Shown here in pieces: positions 24,377-32,067 of a stretch of DNA of 43,004 nucleotides. The DNA lies in NCBI GenBank assembly GCA_012517385.1, contig JAAYUZ010000125.1, forward strand, positions 1 to 43,004, given 5' to 3'. The translations under genes and the position numbers were made by a program. The first letter of the stretch is position 1. Each line of letters begins with the position of its first letter. Below the pieces are notes generated by a model. That model was not told the DNA's origin, did no database searches, and saw nothing but the letters and a program-made list of their open reading frames with translations. Origin of the DNA: Treponema sp. (GTDB lineage: Bacteria; Spirochaetota; Spirochaetia; Treponematales; Breznakiellaceae).

Positions 24377-25083
24377 TTTTCATATCTTATAAGTTCCAGG
24401 GAACTCTTCGGAGTTCCCGGCGGTCCCGAGACACCTTCGGATTTGACCATATAATAGGGATAACTTGCAAGAAACCAGAGACTTGTTTTACCAACCAGGC
24501 TTCCAAAAATACCGGAAAGGCCCAGCTGGGCCTTCCAGCACTCCACTTCCCGTCCCATGATGGTGAGTTTTTCTTTGCCGGTAACGGTCAGTTCAAAGGT
24601 AAAGCCACCTACGCTTGCCCCGGTGCCGATAAAGATAATTTTTGCCTTCTGTTGTTTACCCCAGGGAAATAGCCTGAGGCTCTGCCCCAGCGTATCCGTG
24701 CTGGAAACGAGCAGTTCCCCTTCCTTTGCCTTGTAGCGAGTTTCTAAGAGTCTGGAAACGCGATTTACCGTAGCGTCTTCGCCATAGGTGGTGACATCCG
24801 TATAGGTTGCCAGGAGGGATACCGCATCAATCCGGTAAAGGGCCTTCTGGTCCGGGGCGGAGCTTGAAAGTTCAAAGTAGCTCCCCTTCTCTTCATTTAC
24901 AAAACGGGAGGTATAGATAAGTTCATCCTGTTTGTTTCCTATTTTTCTGCTGTACACTAATTTTTCATAGGCTGGCAAAGGCTGGGCTTCGATATTGACA
25001 GATATTAATAACAGTAAGCTATAGAAAATAATGAATCTGGATAAAAAACTGAATAATGTTAAATGTTTTAACTTATAAGTCAT
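24373..25083 (-). CDS. Exported protein of unknown function, DUF3108-like
   Basis: This 236-residue protein has a hydrophobic N-terminal segment (about 10-32) ending in a plausible signal-peptidase site (IEAQPLPAY). The mature part is beta-rich, and its end resembles DUF3108 proteins: KEKLTIMGREVECWKAQL, then SLWFLASYPYYMVKSEG. That resemblance is weak and from memory. GAGGTG precedes the ATG. It diverges from hexokinase across a 376-base gap. Confidence 0.65.
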   Translation of the reverse strand: MTYKLKHLTLFSFLSRFIIFYSLLLLISVNIEAQPLPAYEKLVYSRKIGNKQDELIYTSRFVNEEKGSYFELSSSAPDQKALYRIDAVSLLATYTDVTTYGEDATVNRVSRLLETRYKAKEGELLVSSTDTLGQSLRLFPWGKQQKAKIIFIGTGASVGGFTFELTVTGKEKLTIMGREVECWKAQLGLSGIFGSLVGKTSLWFLASYPYYMVKSEGVSGPPGTPKSSLELIRYEN

Positions 25084-25093
25084 GTATCACCTC

Positions 25094-25121
25094 GTTATAA
25101 CAATTGCCAAGATAAGGGCAA
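25094..25121 (-). promoter_or_regulatory. Possible promoter of the exported-protein gene
   Basis: Minus strand: TTGCCC (25121-25116), a 16-base spacer, TATAAC (25099-25094). It lies only ten bases from the ATG, which would cut off the GAGGTG ribosome site, so either this promoter or that site is not used. Confidence 0.35.
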
Positions 25122-25140
25122 ATATGTTCTAAAAGCATCT

Positions 25141-25292
25141 GAGGTTTTTGCAAAAGTCTGTTACTTTTGCAAAAAACTCTTGCAGTATTTTTACATTAAA
25201 ATATAATTATATATATAGTATAGAATAGTAAAAATACTGCATATACATCTAAAGTTGCTCTTTCAAAACTCCCTAAGTTTTGAAAGAGCCTC
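25141..25292 (-). mobile_element. Tri-hairpin element, full copy D (152 bp)
   Basis: Reverse orientation to copy C. Hairpin 2 (25141-25179) has one mismatch. The GCAGTATTTTTA / TAAAAATACTGC pair is at 25182-25240. Hairpin 1 ends in GAGCCTC. ATCT occurs on both sides (25137-25140 and 25293-25296), a possible target duplication. It lies in the divergent gap before hexokinase. Confidence 0.88.
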
Positions 25293-25346
25293 ATCTAACA
25301 ATAATTTCGGGAATTCTATTCAAAAATGCAATCCCTTTATCCCCTA

Positions 25347-25373
25347 TTGCTACAGAACCGGTTCTGGTATAAA
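25347..25373 (+). promoter_or_regulatory. Hexokinase promoter with a 14-bp palindrome in the spacer
   Basis: TTGCTA (25347-25352) and TATAAA (25368-25373) are separated by 15 bases, of which 14 form the perfect palindrome CAGAACCGGTTCTG (25353-25366). The ~80-base leader contains a second inverted repeat, AGCTGTC (25385-25391) / GACAGCT (25416-25422). Both could be regulatory. Confidence 0.5.
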
Positions 25374-25459
25374 AAGATATTCTGAGCTGTCCTGTTCGGG
25401 TCCCCCAGACGCCCTGACAGCTTATTGTTTTATCGGTTTATATGCGAGTGGAGGTTCCT

Positions 25460-26818
25460 ATGCATTCATCCTTTGATCCCAGACTTCTGGCTGATTTTGC
25501 CCGTTATTACGGTTTTCATTATGGGGTTTGTGACCCCGCCGCCCTTGTAAAAGACCTGGTCATAGAAATGGAACGGGGTCTACGGGGTGATCCTTCCACC
25601 CTGCCCATGCTGCCTTCCTATTTGTATCCGGTTTCTTCAGTTCCGCCAGGCAAGGCTGTAATCGCCCTGGATGCGGGGGGAACTAACCTCAGGGCCGCCC
25701 TGGTCCGCTTTGATGAAAAGGGCAAGGCTATTGCAGAACACACCCAGAAAACCCACATGCCCGGCACTAAGGGGCAGCTTACGGCCCAGCAATTCTTTGA
25801 TGAGATCGCCGCCGTAACCGCACCCCTGCTGCAGGAAAACCCCAATGTAGAAGGTATAGGGTTCTGTTTTTCCTACCCTATGGAAATGACCAGGGATGCG
25901 GATGGTATCCTTTTAGGATTTAGTAAAGAAGTGGATGCCCCAGAGGTAATCGGAAAAGCGATTGGTGCAGGCCTCCGGGAAGCCCTGGCCCGAAAGGGAG
26001 TAAAGGCCCCTGAACGGATTGTGCTGTTAAACGATACGGTGGCAACCCTGCTTTCGGGGCTTGCAGAAATTCCCGCTGACGGCGGTCAGAGAAAGGGTCC
26101 CGATATCTATGGTGTTGAAGGGGGGCCGGTAATTGGGTTTATTCTGGGGACCGGCATGAACGTTGCCTATCCAGAAATCCGAATTCCTAAAATCGGCTTT
26201 GATGCACCTAAGTCTCCCCAGATTGTGGTCTGCGAGACCGGCAGTTTCCATCCCCGCTATCTGGGTCGTCTGGATGAAGAATTCGATGCAACATTGAAAA
26301 ATCCCGGCAAATATACCTTTGAAAAAACCATGGCCGGCGCATACCTGGGCCCCCTCACCCTGTATATGCTGAAAAAGGCCGTGCAGGACGGGGTGCTTGT
26401 CTTCCGTAAATCCGGAGAACTTCTTGCCATGCAGAATCTCCAAACCAAGGACTTGAATGCCTTTATGCACAATCCTCTGGCAGGGGAAGGTGTAATCGGC
26501 TCCCTCTTTGATAAGGATGAACGGGATGCCCTGGCAACCCTGGTGTTCCTGACTTCCATTATTACTGAACGGGCCGCCCTCTTTGCCGCAGCTGCGGTGG
26601 CCGCGGCGGTAGAAAAGACCGGAGCCGGCTATGATCCCTTTGTACCAGTCCGTGTTGCTGTAGAAGGCACTACCTATATGATTTATAATGGTATGCGGCC
26701 AGCCCTGGAGTCTTACCTCCATACCATACTCTCCGCAAAGGCACCCCGGTCTGTTATTGTGTCTCCGGTAGAACAGGCTTCCCTGTTCGGCGCCGCGGTG
26801 GCAGCTCTGTCTAAATAG
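25460..26818 (+). CDS. Hexokinase (eukaryote-like family)
   Basis: This protein of about 452 residues belongs to the hexokinase family rather than to bacterial glucokinase or ROK. Visible are the phosphate-1 loop IALDAGGTNLRAALV, the sugar site FCFSYPMEMTRDADGILLGFSKEV, the catalytic Asp in LLNDTVATLLSG, GFILGTGMNVAYPE and VAVEGTTY. It phosphorylates glucose for glycolysis in the cytosol. Treponemes are known to use this enzyme type. The ATG at 25460 is preferred because GGAGG lies five bases upstream; an ATG at 25442 is in frame but has no ribosome site. A strong terminator follows. Confidence 0.92.
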   Translation: MHSSFDPRLLADFARYYGFHYGVCDPAALVKDLVIEMERGLRGDPSTLPMLPSYLYPVSSVPPGKAVIALDAGGTNLRAALVRFDEKGKAIAEHTQKTHMPGTKGQLTAQQFFDEIAAVTAPLLQENPNVEGIGFCFSYPMEMTRDADGILLGFSKEVDAPEVIGKAIGAGLREALARKGVKAPERIVLLNDTVATLLSGLAEIPADGGQRKGPDIYGVEGGPVIGFILGTGMNVAYPEIRIPKIGFDAPKSPQIVVCETGSFHPRYLGRLDEEFDATLKNPGKYTFEKTMAGAYLGPLTLYMLKKAVQDGVLVFRKSGELLAMQNLQTKDLNAFMHNPLAGEGVIGSLFDKDERDALATLVFLTSIITERAALFAAAAVAAAVEKTGAGYDPFVPVRVAVEGTTYMIYNGMRPALESYLHTILSAKAPRSVIVSPVEQASLFGAAVAALSK

Positions 26819-26850
26819 GGTGTTAAATCCTAATTTCTATTGATGAAAGG

Positions 26851-26877
26851 AGCCCCCAGAAGGGGGCTTCTTTTTTT
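26851..26877 (+). terminator. Intrinsic terminator after hexokinase
   Basis: AGCCCCC (26851-26857) pairs with GGGGGCT (26862-26868) around loop AGAA, followed by TC and a run of seven T. Confidence 0.93.
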
Positions 26878-26927
26878 GTATGGTCGTAATAACTGTCAGG
26901 CTGGCAACATTGTAGATTCTATACTTA

Positions 26928-27875
26928 TCAATCTCCGCCAATTCCGAACTTCTGGAGGCTGGAGAAGATCATGTATAGTTTACTTACTTCGTGGAGTTCA
27001 GGCCGATATTCAAAGTGCATCTGGTCATAGAGATCCCATTTGCCACCCCAGACGAAACCCTGGTCTTCAAAGGCTTTTATTACCGCCGCCGGCGGAGCCC
27101 AGCGATTATTCTGGCTTACCAGCATCCATCTGGGGTTCCGTTCCTGTTCCCATTGCCAGTAGATAGCCTTGGAACCGAGTTTTCGTGGTTGTATATCGAT
27201 GGCCAGTCCAAAGCTGTGCATACTAATGCGGCTTGTACCGCGAATTTCCCGCCAGTTGTAGCCCCCAATGGTACCCAGGTTTTTTAAAAACTGTGCCACC
27301 TCAGGGTCTGACTTTGCAAGTATGCGGATCCGTTCATCAATCTGTTGTACCTGATTCTCTATCATCCTGTGGACCGAAATTATCCTACCGAGAAAGCGGA
27401 CCTGGACAAGATTTTGTTCAATCTCTCCCCGTTTAGTTCCGCCATAGAGGGCTGAGCGGAAACCATTATGATGGTCTGGGCCCTGCATCTGGTGTTCCGC
27501 ACTGCCAATCTTTTGCAATTCCGCTATCCGCTCCGGGCTGTAGGATTTTGGATCCGGCGCTTCTTCCGGATAGAGGTAAAACACATAGGGCTTAAAATCT
27601 TGCCATTTGTCACGGAGTTCCTCTGGAAGCAGGCGGCCATTAGCCCAATAAAAAACTTCCCCTCCCACATCTATAATCCAGTCGTCATTCTTCCAGGAAA
27701 CCGAGCTGACCCGGTCAGGATAGGATCTTTTGTAGGCTTCCAGCACCTGGCGGGCGTGGATCTCTGGACGAATTTGAGGTGCCGATGACAGGGGATACAG
27801 GGAGATAGTAACTAGTAATATACTAAAACCAGCGAGAAGCTTCCTGGTACCGGTAGAGTATGGCCGCTGTTCCAT
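26928..27875 (-). CDS. Exported M15-type peptidoglycan peptidase
   Basis: This 315-residue protein has an N-terminal signal or anchor segment (about 12-31). The C-terminal third is a peptidase M15_4-like domain. SMHSFGLAIDIQP supplies the zinc-binding His and Asp, and WDLYDQMHFEYRPEL the catalytic/ligand His region, as in LD-/DD-carboxypeptidases and L-Ala-D-Glu endopeptidases. It probably trims peptide stems in the periplasm. The middle is helix-rich and unrecognised. It has its own promoter, whose -10 box lies ten bases before the ATG. Confidence 0.85.
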   Translation of the reverse strand: MEQRPYSTGTRKLLAGFSILLVTISLYPLSSAPQIRPEIHARQVLEAYKRSYPDRVSSVSWKNDDWIIDVGGEVFYWANGRLLPEELRDKWQDFKPYVFYLYPEEAPDPKSYSPERIAELQKIGSAEHQMQGPDHHNGFRSALYGGTKRGEIEQNLVQVRFLGRIISVHRMIENQVQQIDERIRILAKSDPEVAQFLKNLGTIGGYNWREIRGTSRISMHSFGLAIDIQPRKLGSKAIYWQWEQERNPRWMLVSQNNRWAPPAAVIKAFEDQGFVWGGKWDLYDQMHFEYRPELHEVSKLYMIFSSLQKFGIGGD

Positions 27876-27885
27876 TTATGCTGCA

Positions 27886-27914
27886 ACCATACACAACCGG
27901 CCGCATCTTTGCAA
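27886..27914 (-). promoter_or_regulatory. Promoter of the M15 peptidase gene, likely leaderless
   Basis: Minus strand: TTGCAA (27914-27909), a 17-base spacer, TATGGT (27891-27886), then ten bases to the ATG at 27875. No Shine-Dalgarno is visible. Confidence 0.55.
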
Positions 27915-27923
27915 GGCTGTATT

Positions 27924-29324
27924 TTAATCCCAATCCAGGAGCCGACGCTGTCCCTGAAGGGCGCGGATTCCCGTAACATCCTGGCTTACTTCCAGGGTGC
28001 CCCGGTACTTGCCCTGAGCATCGTACACGGGGAAGTACCGGATGTGGACAAATGTACCGCCCAGTTCAAGCCAGAATTCCGCCACCTTCTTCTCTTTATT
28101 TCTAAAGGCCTGCACAATTCTCTGAACAATATGGACACTTTTGGGAGGGTGGCAGTTGGCTACATTCCGGCCAATGACGCCGGGACTCCTTGGGAAGATC
28201 CGTTCCGGGTTATCCGAATAGTAGAGGACCCGATCATACTCGTCTACAAAGGATACATCAATGGGAAGGTTTTTAAGCATCAGGTCGATCTGTTCGGTGG
28301 TCATCCAGCCTTCCCCAAGTTTCACCGCCCCGGGAACCTGGTCGGGGGGAACAGGCACCGCTGTTGTGGAGGCCGCTTGTTTTGGGGCCGCGGGTGCGGC
28401 CATTGGCGAGCCGTCCTGCGAAGGAGCGCCTCCAGCAGCGGCCCCTTCGGTTGCAGTCCCTTGGGCTGTGGTTCCTCCAGCAGCGGCTTCTTGGCTTGGG
28501 GCTCCTCCAGTGGCTGTGGTACCGGCAGCCTCCAATTTCTGGCTCATCAATCTGGCTTCTACCACATCGGGATCCCAGAGACTGCCCGGTTTTATCCAGG
28601 CATAGCCGATCGCATCCTCGCCCCGCCGGATGGTTACCCAGGTTTTTTCATCGAGCTTCCTGAGGGCGGTAGGGAAGAGGATGTGTTCTTCCATAAAGAA
28701 CATTTTTTGAGCCTTACCGGATAGAACCCGGGCTTTCCAGGCTGCACCGCCAAAGTCCTGGTTTTTCAGGTTTTCATCGATCTCCCGGAAGAGGGCGCGG
28801 ATTTCATCATGCTTCCCCCACATTACCTTGGAGGGGGCGTCAAAACCGGCCGCTTCCAGGTAAGGAAAGAGCTGGTTTTCCTTACGGGTGTAGTGGATGA
28901 GGATTTTCCTGAAGTCTTCGATAGCCTTTGTAAAGGCATCTATACCTTTCTGGCTGCGGCCCCAGGGGAAAAGGAGCCGCCGATAGGCCCTTGTAAGGCT
29001 CCGCAGGGAATTCAGGGCCGCATTATTTTCAGCCATATAGGTATGGATGGGGTGACCGCTCAGTTTTTCAGGCCTGCCCTGGCTTTCCAGGGAGTTTTCG
29101 AATACCGTAACATGGACTTCGCAGAGCCGCTGGATCTCCTCTGCGGGCATTCCTGCCTGCATCAAAGCCTGTTCCATGGCGGCGATTTCTTCGGCACTGA
29201 CATTTTTAATCAGGGTATCAAAATCCTTTTTTACCCTGCTTACACTTTCTCCATCATGGAGCCGCTGAATTATTTTTTTTAGTTCTTCCCGTTTGTATGC
29301 TTCGTTTTGTATCAGTTCGCTCAT
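27924..29324 (-). CDS. DUF438-hemerythrin-PAS protein
   Basis: This protein of about 466 residues has three parts: DUF438 (about 10-75), a hemerythrin-like four-helix domain (about 90-225, with HPIHTYMAEN, HYTRKENQLFPYLE, KHDEIRALF and MEEHILFPTAL giving the His/Glu di-iron ligands), and a C-terminal PAS domain (about 340-460: MLKNLPIDVSFVDEYDRVLYYSDNPERIF, FPVYDAQGKYRGTLEVSQDVT). A ~65-residue Ala/Gly/Thr-rich linker with two GGAPSQ copies separates the last two. Such proteins probably sense or scavenge O2 or NO. The ATG at 29324 has AGGAGG seven bases upstream and overlaps the ferredoxin-like gene by ATGA. Confidence 0.9.
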   Translation of the reverse strand: MSELIQNEAYKREELKKIIQRLHDGESVSRVKKDFDTLIKNVSAEEIAAMEQALMQAGMPAEEIQRLCEVHVTVFENSLESQGRPEKLSGHPIHTYMAENNAALNSLRSLTRAYRRLLFPWGRSQKGIDAFTKAIEDFRKILIHYTRKENQLFPYLEAAGFDAPSKVMWGKHDEIRALFREIDENLKNQDFGGAAWKARVLSGKAQKMFFMEEHILFPTALRKLDEKTWVTIRRGEDAIGYAWIKPGSLWDPDVVEARLMSQKLEAAGTTATGGAPSQEAAAGGTTAQGTATEGAAAGGAPSQDGSPMAAPAAPKQAASTTAVPVPPDQVPGAVKLGEGWMTTEQIDLMLKNLPIDVSFVDEYDRVLYYSDNPERIFPRSPGVIGRNVANCHPPKSVHIVQRIVQAFRNKEKKVAEFWLELGGTFVHIRYFPVYDAQGKYRGTLEVSQDVTGIRALQGQRRLLDWD

Positions 29325-30211
29325 AGCCATTCCTCCTGCAGGATAGTTCCTTCCGCATTAACCGTGACGGCCTTAATGGGCACATTACGTTTTGCCTGGT
29401 TACGGGCCTGCTGGGCAATCGCCACAAGGCCACCGCAGCAGGGCACATGCATTCTCAGGACCGTTATTGTATCCACTTTGGATTCATCAATTAAAAGTAT
29501 AAGCTTTTCTATGTATCGCTCAATGCCTTCATCCAGCTTGGGACAGCCGATCACGAGGGTTTTTCCCTTTAGCCACTGGCTGTGAAAATTTCCCAGCGAA
29601 AAGGCGGTGCAGTCCGCCGCCAGAAGGAGGTTTGAACGGTTAAAATGGGGTGCCCGGGGGTTTATAAGATGCAGCTGAATGGGCCAGTGGGTCAGAGCAC
29701 TGGGCTGTTCTGCGGCAGGGCCGGCCTCTGAACTTACGGGACGGAAGCCCTTGATCATAGGTTCGTTATGCTGCTCCTGGTTATGTTGTGTCTGGCGATG
29801 CTGCACCTGGGCATTCGTGGTATCCCCTTCTTTTAATGCCATGAGTTTCACAAAGCCCTGGGGAATAGGAATTCCTTCTTCAGCAAGCACATCCATGGCA
29901 GTCCTAAGATATGCCGATTCTCCGTGATGATACAGATGCTCCAGATGCGCCAGGATAGTGTTTTCTCCCTTGGGAATAATATTGGTCCGCATGACCAGTG
30001 CTTCGTTGTATGGCTCTGCTTCCCGTTGTTCAATACTGATGGCTCCCCGGGGACAGGTGCCAATGCAGGCACCAAGACCATCACAGAGGAGGTCCCCTAC
30101 GAGCCGGGCTTTGCCGTCTATAAGTTGCAGAGCCCCTTCAGGACAGCCATTAGTGCAGGCTCCGCAGCCATCGCAGCGTTCTTCATCTATGGTTATGATA
30201 TTGCGTTTCAT
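29321..30211 (-). CDS. Ferredoxin-domain protein paired with the hemerythrin protein
   Basis: This 296-residue protein begins with a ferredoxin domain. The first cluster motif is complete (CDGCGACTNGCP); the second reads CDGLGACIGTCP, with Leu in place of one Cys, so it holds one 4Fe-4S cluster for certain and perhaps a 3Fe-type second one. The rest has LLLAADCTAFSLGNFH and LRMHVPCCGGLVAIA, conserved in this anaerobe family and possibly binding another metal. A Gln/His/Asn-rich insertion (AQVQHRQTQHNQEQHNE) interrupts the middle. AGGAG precedes the ATG; a TATAAT lies at 30236-30231 (minus). Likely an electron donor or redox partner of the hemerythrin protein (inference). Confidence 0.85.
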   Translation of the reverse strand: MKRNIITIDEERCDGCGACTNGCPEGALQLIDGKARLVGDLLCDGLGACIGTCPRGAISIEQREAEPYNEALVMRTNIIPKGENTILAHLEHLYHHGESAYLRTAMDVLAEEGIPIPQGFVKLMALKEGDTTNAQVQHRQTQHNQEQHNEPMIKGFRPVSSEAGPAAEQPSALTHWPIQLHLINPRAPHFNRSNLLLAADCTAFSLGNFHSQWLKGKTLVIGCPKLDEGIERYIEKLILLIDESKVDTITVLRMHVPCCGGLVAIAQQARNQAKRNVPIKAVTVNAEGTILQEEWL

Positions 30212-30281
30212 ATATGCTCCTTATATTACCATTATAGAAAACTATTATGCTTTTTTCTGTAACCGGGGTTACAAAATGAGT

Positions 30282-30434
30282 GAGGTTTTTGCAAAAGTCT
30301 GTTACTTTTGCAAAAACCTCTTGCAGTATTTTTACATTAACAAGATAATTATTTGTATGTTATGGAATAGTAAAAATACTGCATGTACATCTATGGTTGC
30401 TCATTCAAAACTCCCTGAGTTTTGAATGAGCCTC
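30282..30434 (-). mobile_element. Tri-hairpin element, full copy E (153 bp)
   Basis: Same orientation as copy D. Hairpin 2 has a perfect 17-bp stem GAGGTTTTTGCAAAAGT / ACTTTTGCAAAAACCTC (30282-30320). GCAGTATTTTTA / TAAAAATACTGC is at 30323-30382. Hairpin 1 is GCTCATTCAAAACTC / GAGTTTTGAATGAGC. It fills most of the divergent gap between the ferredoxin-like and TPR genes. No clear target duplication. Confidence 0.88.
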
Positions 30435-30459
30435 GAATGTTTTATAGTTAGGATTGATT

Positions 30460-31044
30460 ATGATTGATGATGGAGTTTCGGCTCAGGACCTGCTTGAGGC
30501 GAATGAGCTGCTTGTAAAAGGTGATTATGCAGGGGCAGTTGCCCTTCTGGAACGGGCTGTGGCGGAGGACCCTACCGACTGCTCTGCCCTGACCGCTTTG
30601 GGTATTGCCTTTACTGAGGGGGGCGAGCACCAGAAGGCCGTAAAGGCTTTGGAACGGGCCCTGTCTTTGCAGGAAACAATCCCCGAAGCCCATGAAGCTC
30701 TGGGCTGTGCCTACTATAGATTAGGTTTTATTGAGAAGGCCGAAAAGGCGCTGAAACGGGCCCTGGAATTGGCTCCCCAGGATGGGGGCGTGCTCCGAAA
30801 CCTGGGGGTTGTTCTGGATCGTCTGGGGGACTTTGATCGGGGTGCCGAGATGATCGAAGAAGCCTATAGACTGAATCAGTTTGATTATCAGGCAATCTAT
30901 GCCTTATCTTCTATCCGGCTCAGGCAGGGAGAACTGGAAGCTGCTCTGGAACTCCTGGAACGGATCGCATCGGAGGATGCACCCATCAATTTAAAAATGC
31001 TTGCCATAGACCATATACAGAACTTGAAACGATACCTCAGGTAG
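30460..31044 (+). CDS. TPR-repeat protein
   Basis: This protein of 194 residues consists of about five tetratricopeptide repeats (for example DPTDCSALTALGIAFTEGGEHQKAVKALERAL and IPEAHEALGCAYYRLGFIEKAEKALKRALEL). There is no signal peptide, so it is a cytosolic interaction scaffold; the partner is unknown. AGGA (30450-30453) supports the ATG at 30460. A TATAGT at 30443-30448 may be its -10 box, with a TTGAAT supplied by the end of element copy E as a poor -35 (15-base spacing). Confidence 0.85.
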   Translation: MIDDGVSAQDLLEANELLVKGDYAGAVALLERAVAEDPTDCSALTALGIAFTEGGEHQKAVKALERALSLQETIPEAHEALGCAYYRLGFIEKAEKALKRALELAPQDGGVLRNLGVVLDRLGDFDRGAEMIEEAYRLNQFDYQAIYALSSIRLRQGELEAALELLERIASEDAPINLKMLAIDHIQNLKRYLR

Positions 31045-31058
31045 GTTGCTGGAGTATC

Positions 31059-31973
31059 CTACCGCATGGGTACGCAGAGGGCCGCATAGTGGACCGATTT
31101 GTCCGGTTCTTCGAGTAAAACCGAGCTTGTTTTACCTTTTTCGGTCCGTATAGATGCCTGGCCAAGGATAACTGGTTTATTACTTACCCCAGCAGCAGGG
31201 CTGTCTGAAAGGGCTTCGGACCTGAAATTGCAGGCAAGGAATGCCGCAACCCCCGCAGCGCCGCAGGCGGAAATCTGAAAACTTTTGGAAAGGGATACTA
31301 TTTCCTCAGTTTTTCTTTCCTGAAGCATATTCAAAAAAAGTTTGCTCTGTTCAAAGGCTTCCGTATCATCAAAATGGGCAGAAAGGTTCGTGGTAATCAC
31401 AAAAAGGGTTGTATCCAGACAATCCGCAAAGGTAAGTTCCAGAGCTCTGGTCAGGGAGTGTATATGACTCGTTCTATAGGCTCCAACCAGGATGGGTATA
31501 ATAGATGCTCCGGGGCAGCTGGTGTAGATCCAGGGCAGGAGTACCTCAAGGCAATGCTCTGACAGGTGAGGTATATCATTTATTTCGATAGCGGTTGTGC
31601 AGGAAAGCAGTTCATCAATCTTATCCCTATTAACTGACAGGTCCCCCAGGGGTGTTTCAAAGACATCGGAATCGCTGACGAAGATTCCTTCCTCATGCCA
31701 TTCATGGAGGGGGCCGATAAGTACCACCTGATTAATATGCCGGCCCTGTATCTGATGAAAGGCTCGAGCCAAAAGCTGTCCTGTAATGTCCCACGCAGCA
31801 TGGGGAACGATTATGGCCAAGGGTTTGCAAGGACCCACAGTGTCATCATTCATGGATTGGTATTTCTGTATTACAGCACGAATTTCTGCCTCAGTTTCGG
31901 GATAGAATATGCCCGCCACTATCGGTGTCCGCCGTTTCATGGTGCTGTCATTCAAGATATCTATATCTATCAT
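31059..31973 (-). CDS. amrB: MEMO-family protein (AmmeMemoRadiSam protein B)
   Basis: This 304-residue protein has MEMO motifs: VAGIFYPETEAEIRAVI, IIVPHAAWDITGQLLARAF (PHA-W), VVLIGPLHEWHEEGIFV, FETPLGDLSVNRDKI, LSEHCLEVLLPWI and IIPILVG. The usual SSDxSHY is here TNLSAHF. MEMO proteins resemble extradiol dioxygenases and bind metal with the conserved His residues; their bacterial role is unknown. It should work with the AMMECR1 protein encoded 12 kb away. The ATG at 31973 fits a promoter with a 12-base gap; an ATG at 31940 fits the family N-terminus equally well. Confidence 0.87.
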   Translation of the reverse strand: MIDIDILNDSTMKRRTPIVAGIFYPETEAEIRAVIQKYQSMNDDTVGPCKPLAIIVPHAAWDITGQLLARAFHQIQGRHINQVVLIGPLHEWHEEGIFVSDSDVFETPLGDLSVNRDKIDELLSCTTAIEINDIPHLSEHCLEVLLPWIYTSCPGASIIPILVGAYRTSHIHSLTRALELTFADCLDTTLFVITTNLSAHFDDTEAFEQSKLFLNMLQERKTEEIVSLSKSFQISACGAAGVAAFLACNFRSEALSDSPAAGVSNKPVILGQASIRTEKGKTSSVLLEEPDKSVHYAALCVPMR

Positions 31974-31985
31974 ATGGTAAGTGTA

Positions 31986-32014
31986 ATTTTAACTCTATCG
32001 GATTGCAATGTTAA
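31986..32014 (-). promoter_or_regulatory. Promoter of the MEMO gene, near-leaderless
   Basis: Minus strand: TTAACA (32014-32009), a 17-base spacer, TAAAAT (31991-31986), twelve bases before the ATG at 31973. Back to back with the cyclase promoter. Confidence 0.6.
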
Positions 32015-32030
32015 TCGTGACAATACCACT

Positions 32031-32059
32031 TTGAAAATACTCCTCATACAGGTTATACT
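32031..32059 (+). promoter_or_regulatory. Promoter of the cyclase operon, leaderless
   Basis: TTGAAA (32031-32036), a 17-base spacer, TATACT (32054-32059). Eight bases separate it from the ATG at 32068, so the transcript should start at or within two bases of the start codon. No Shine-Dalgarno. Confidence 0.7.
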
Positions 32060-32067
32060 TTACGTAT

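Noticed and set aside
4691-30434. The repeated hairpins as a CRISPR array
   Set aside because: Copies are kilobases apart, in both orientations, with no regular spacers and no cas genes.
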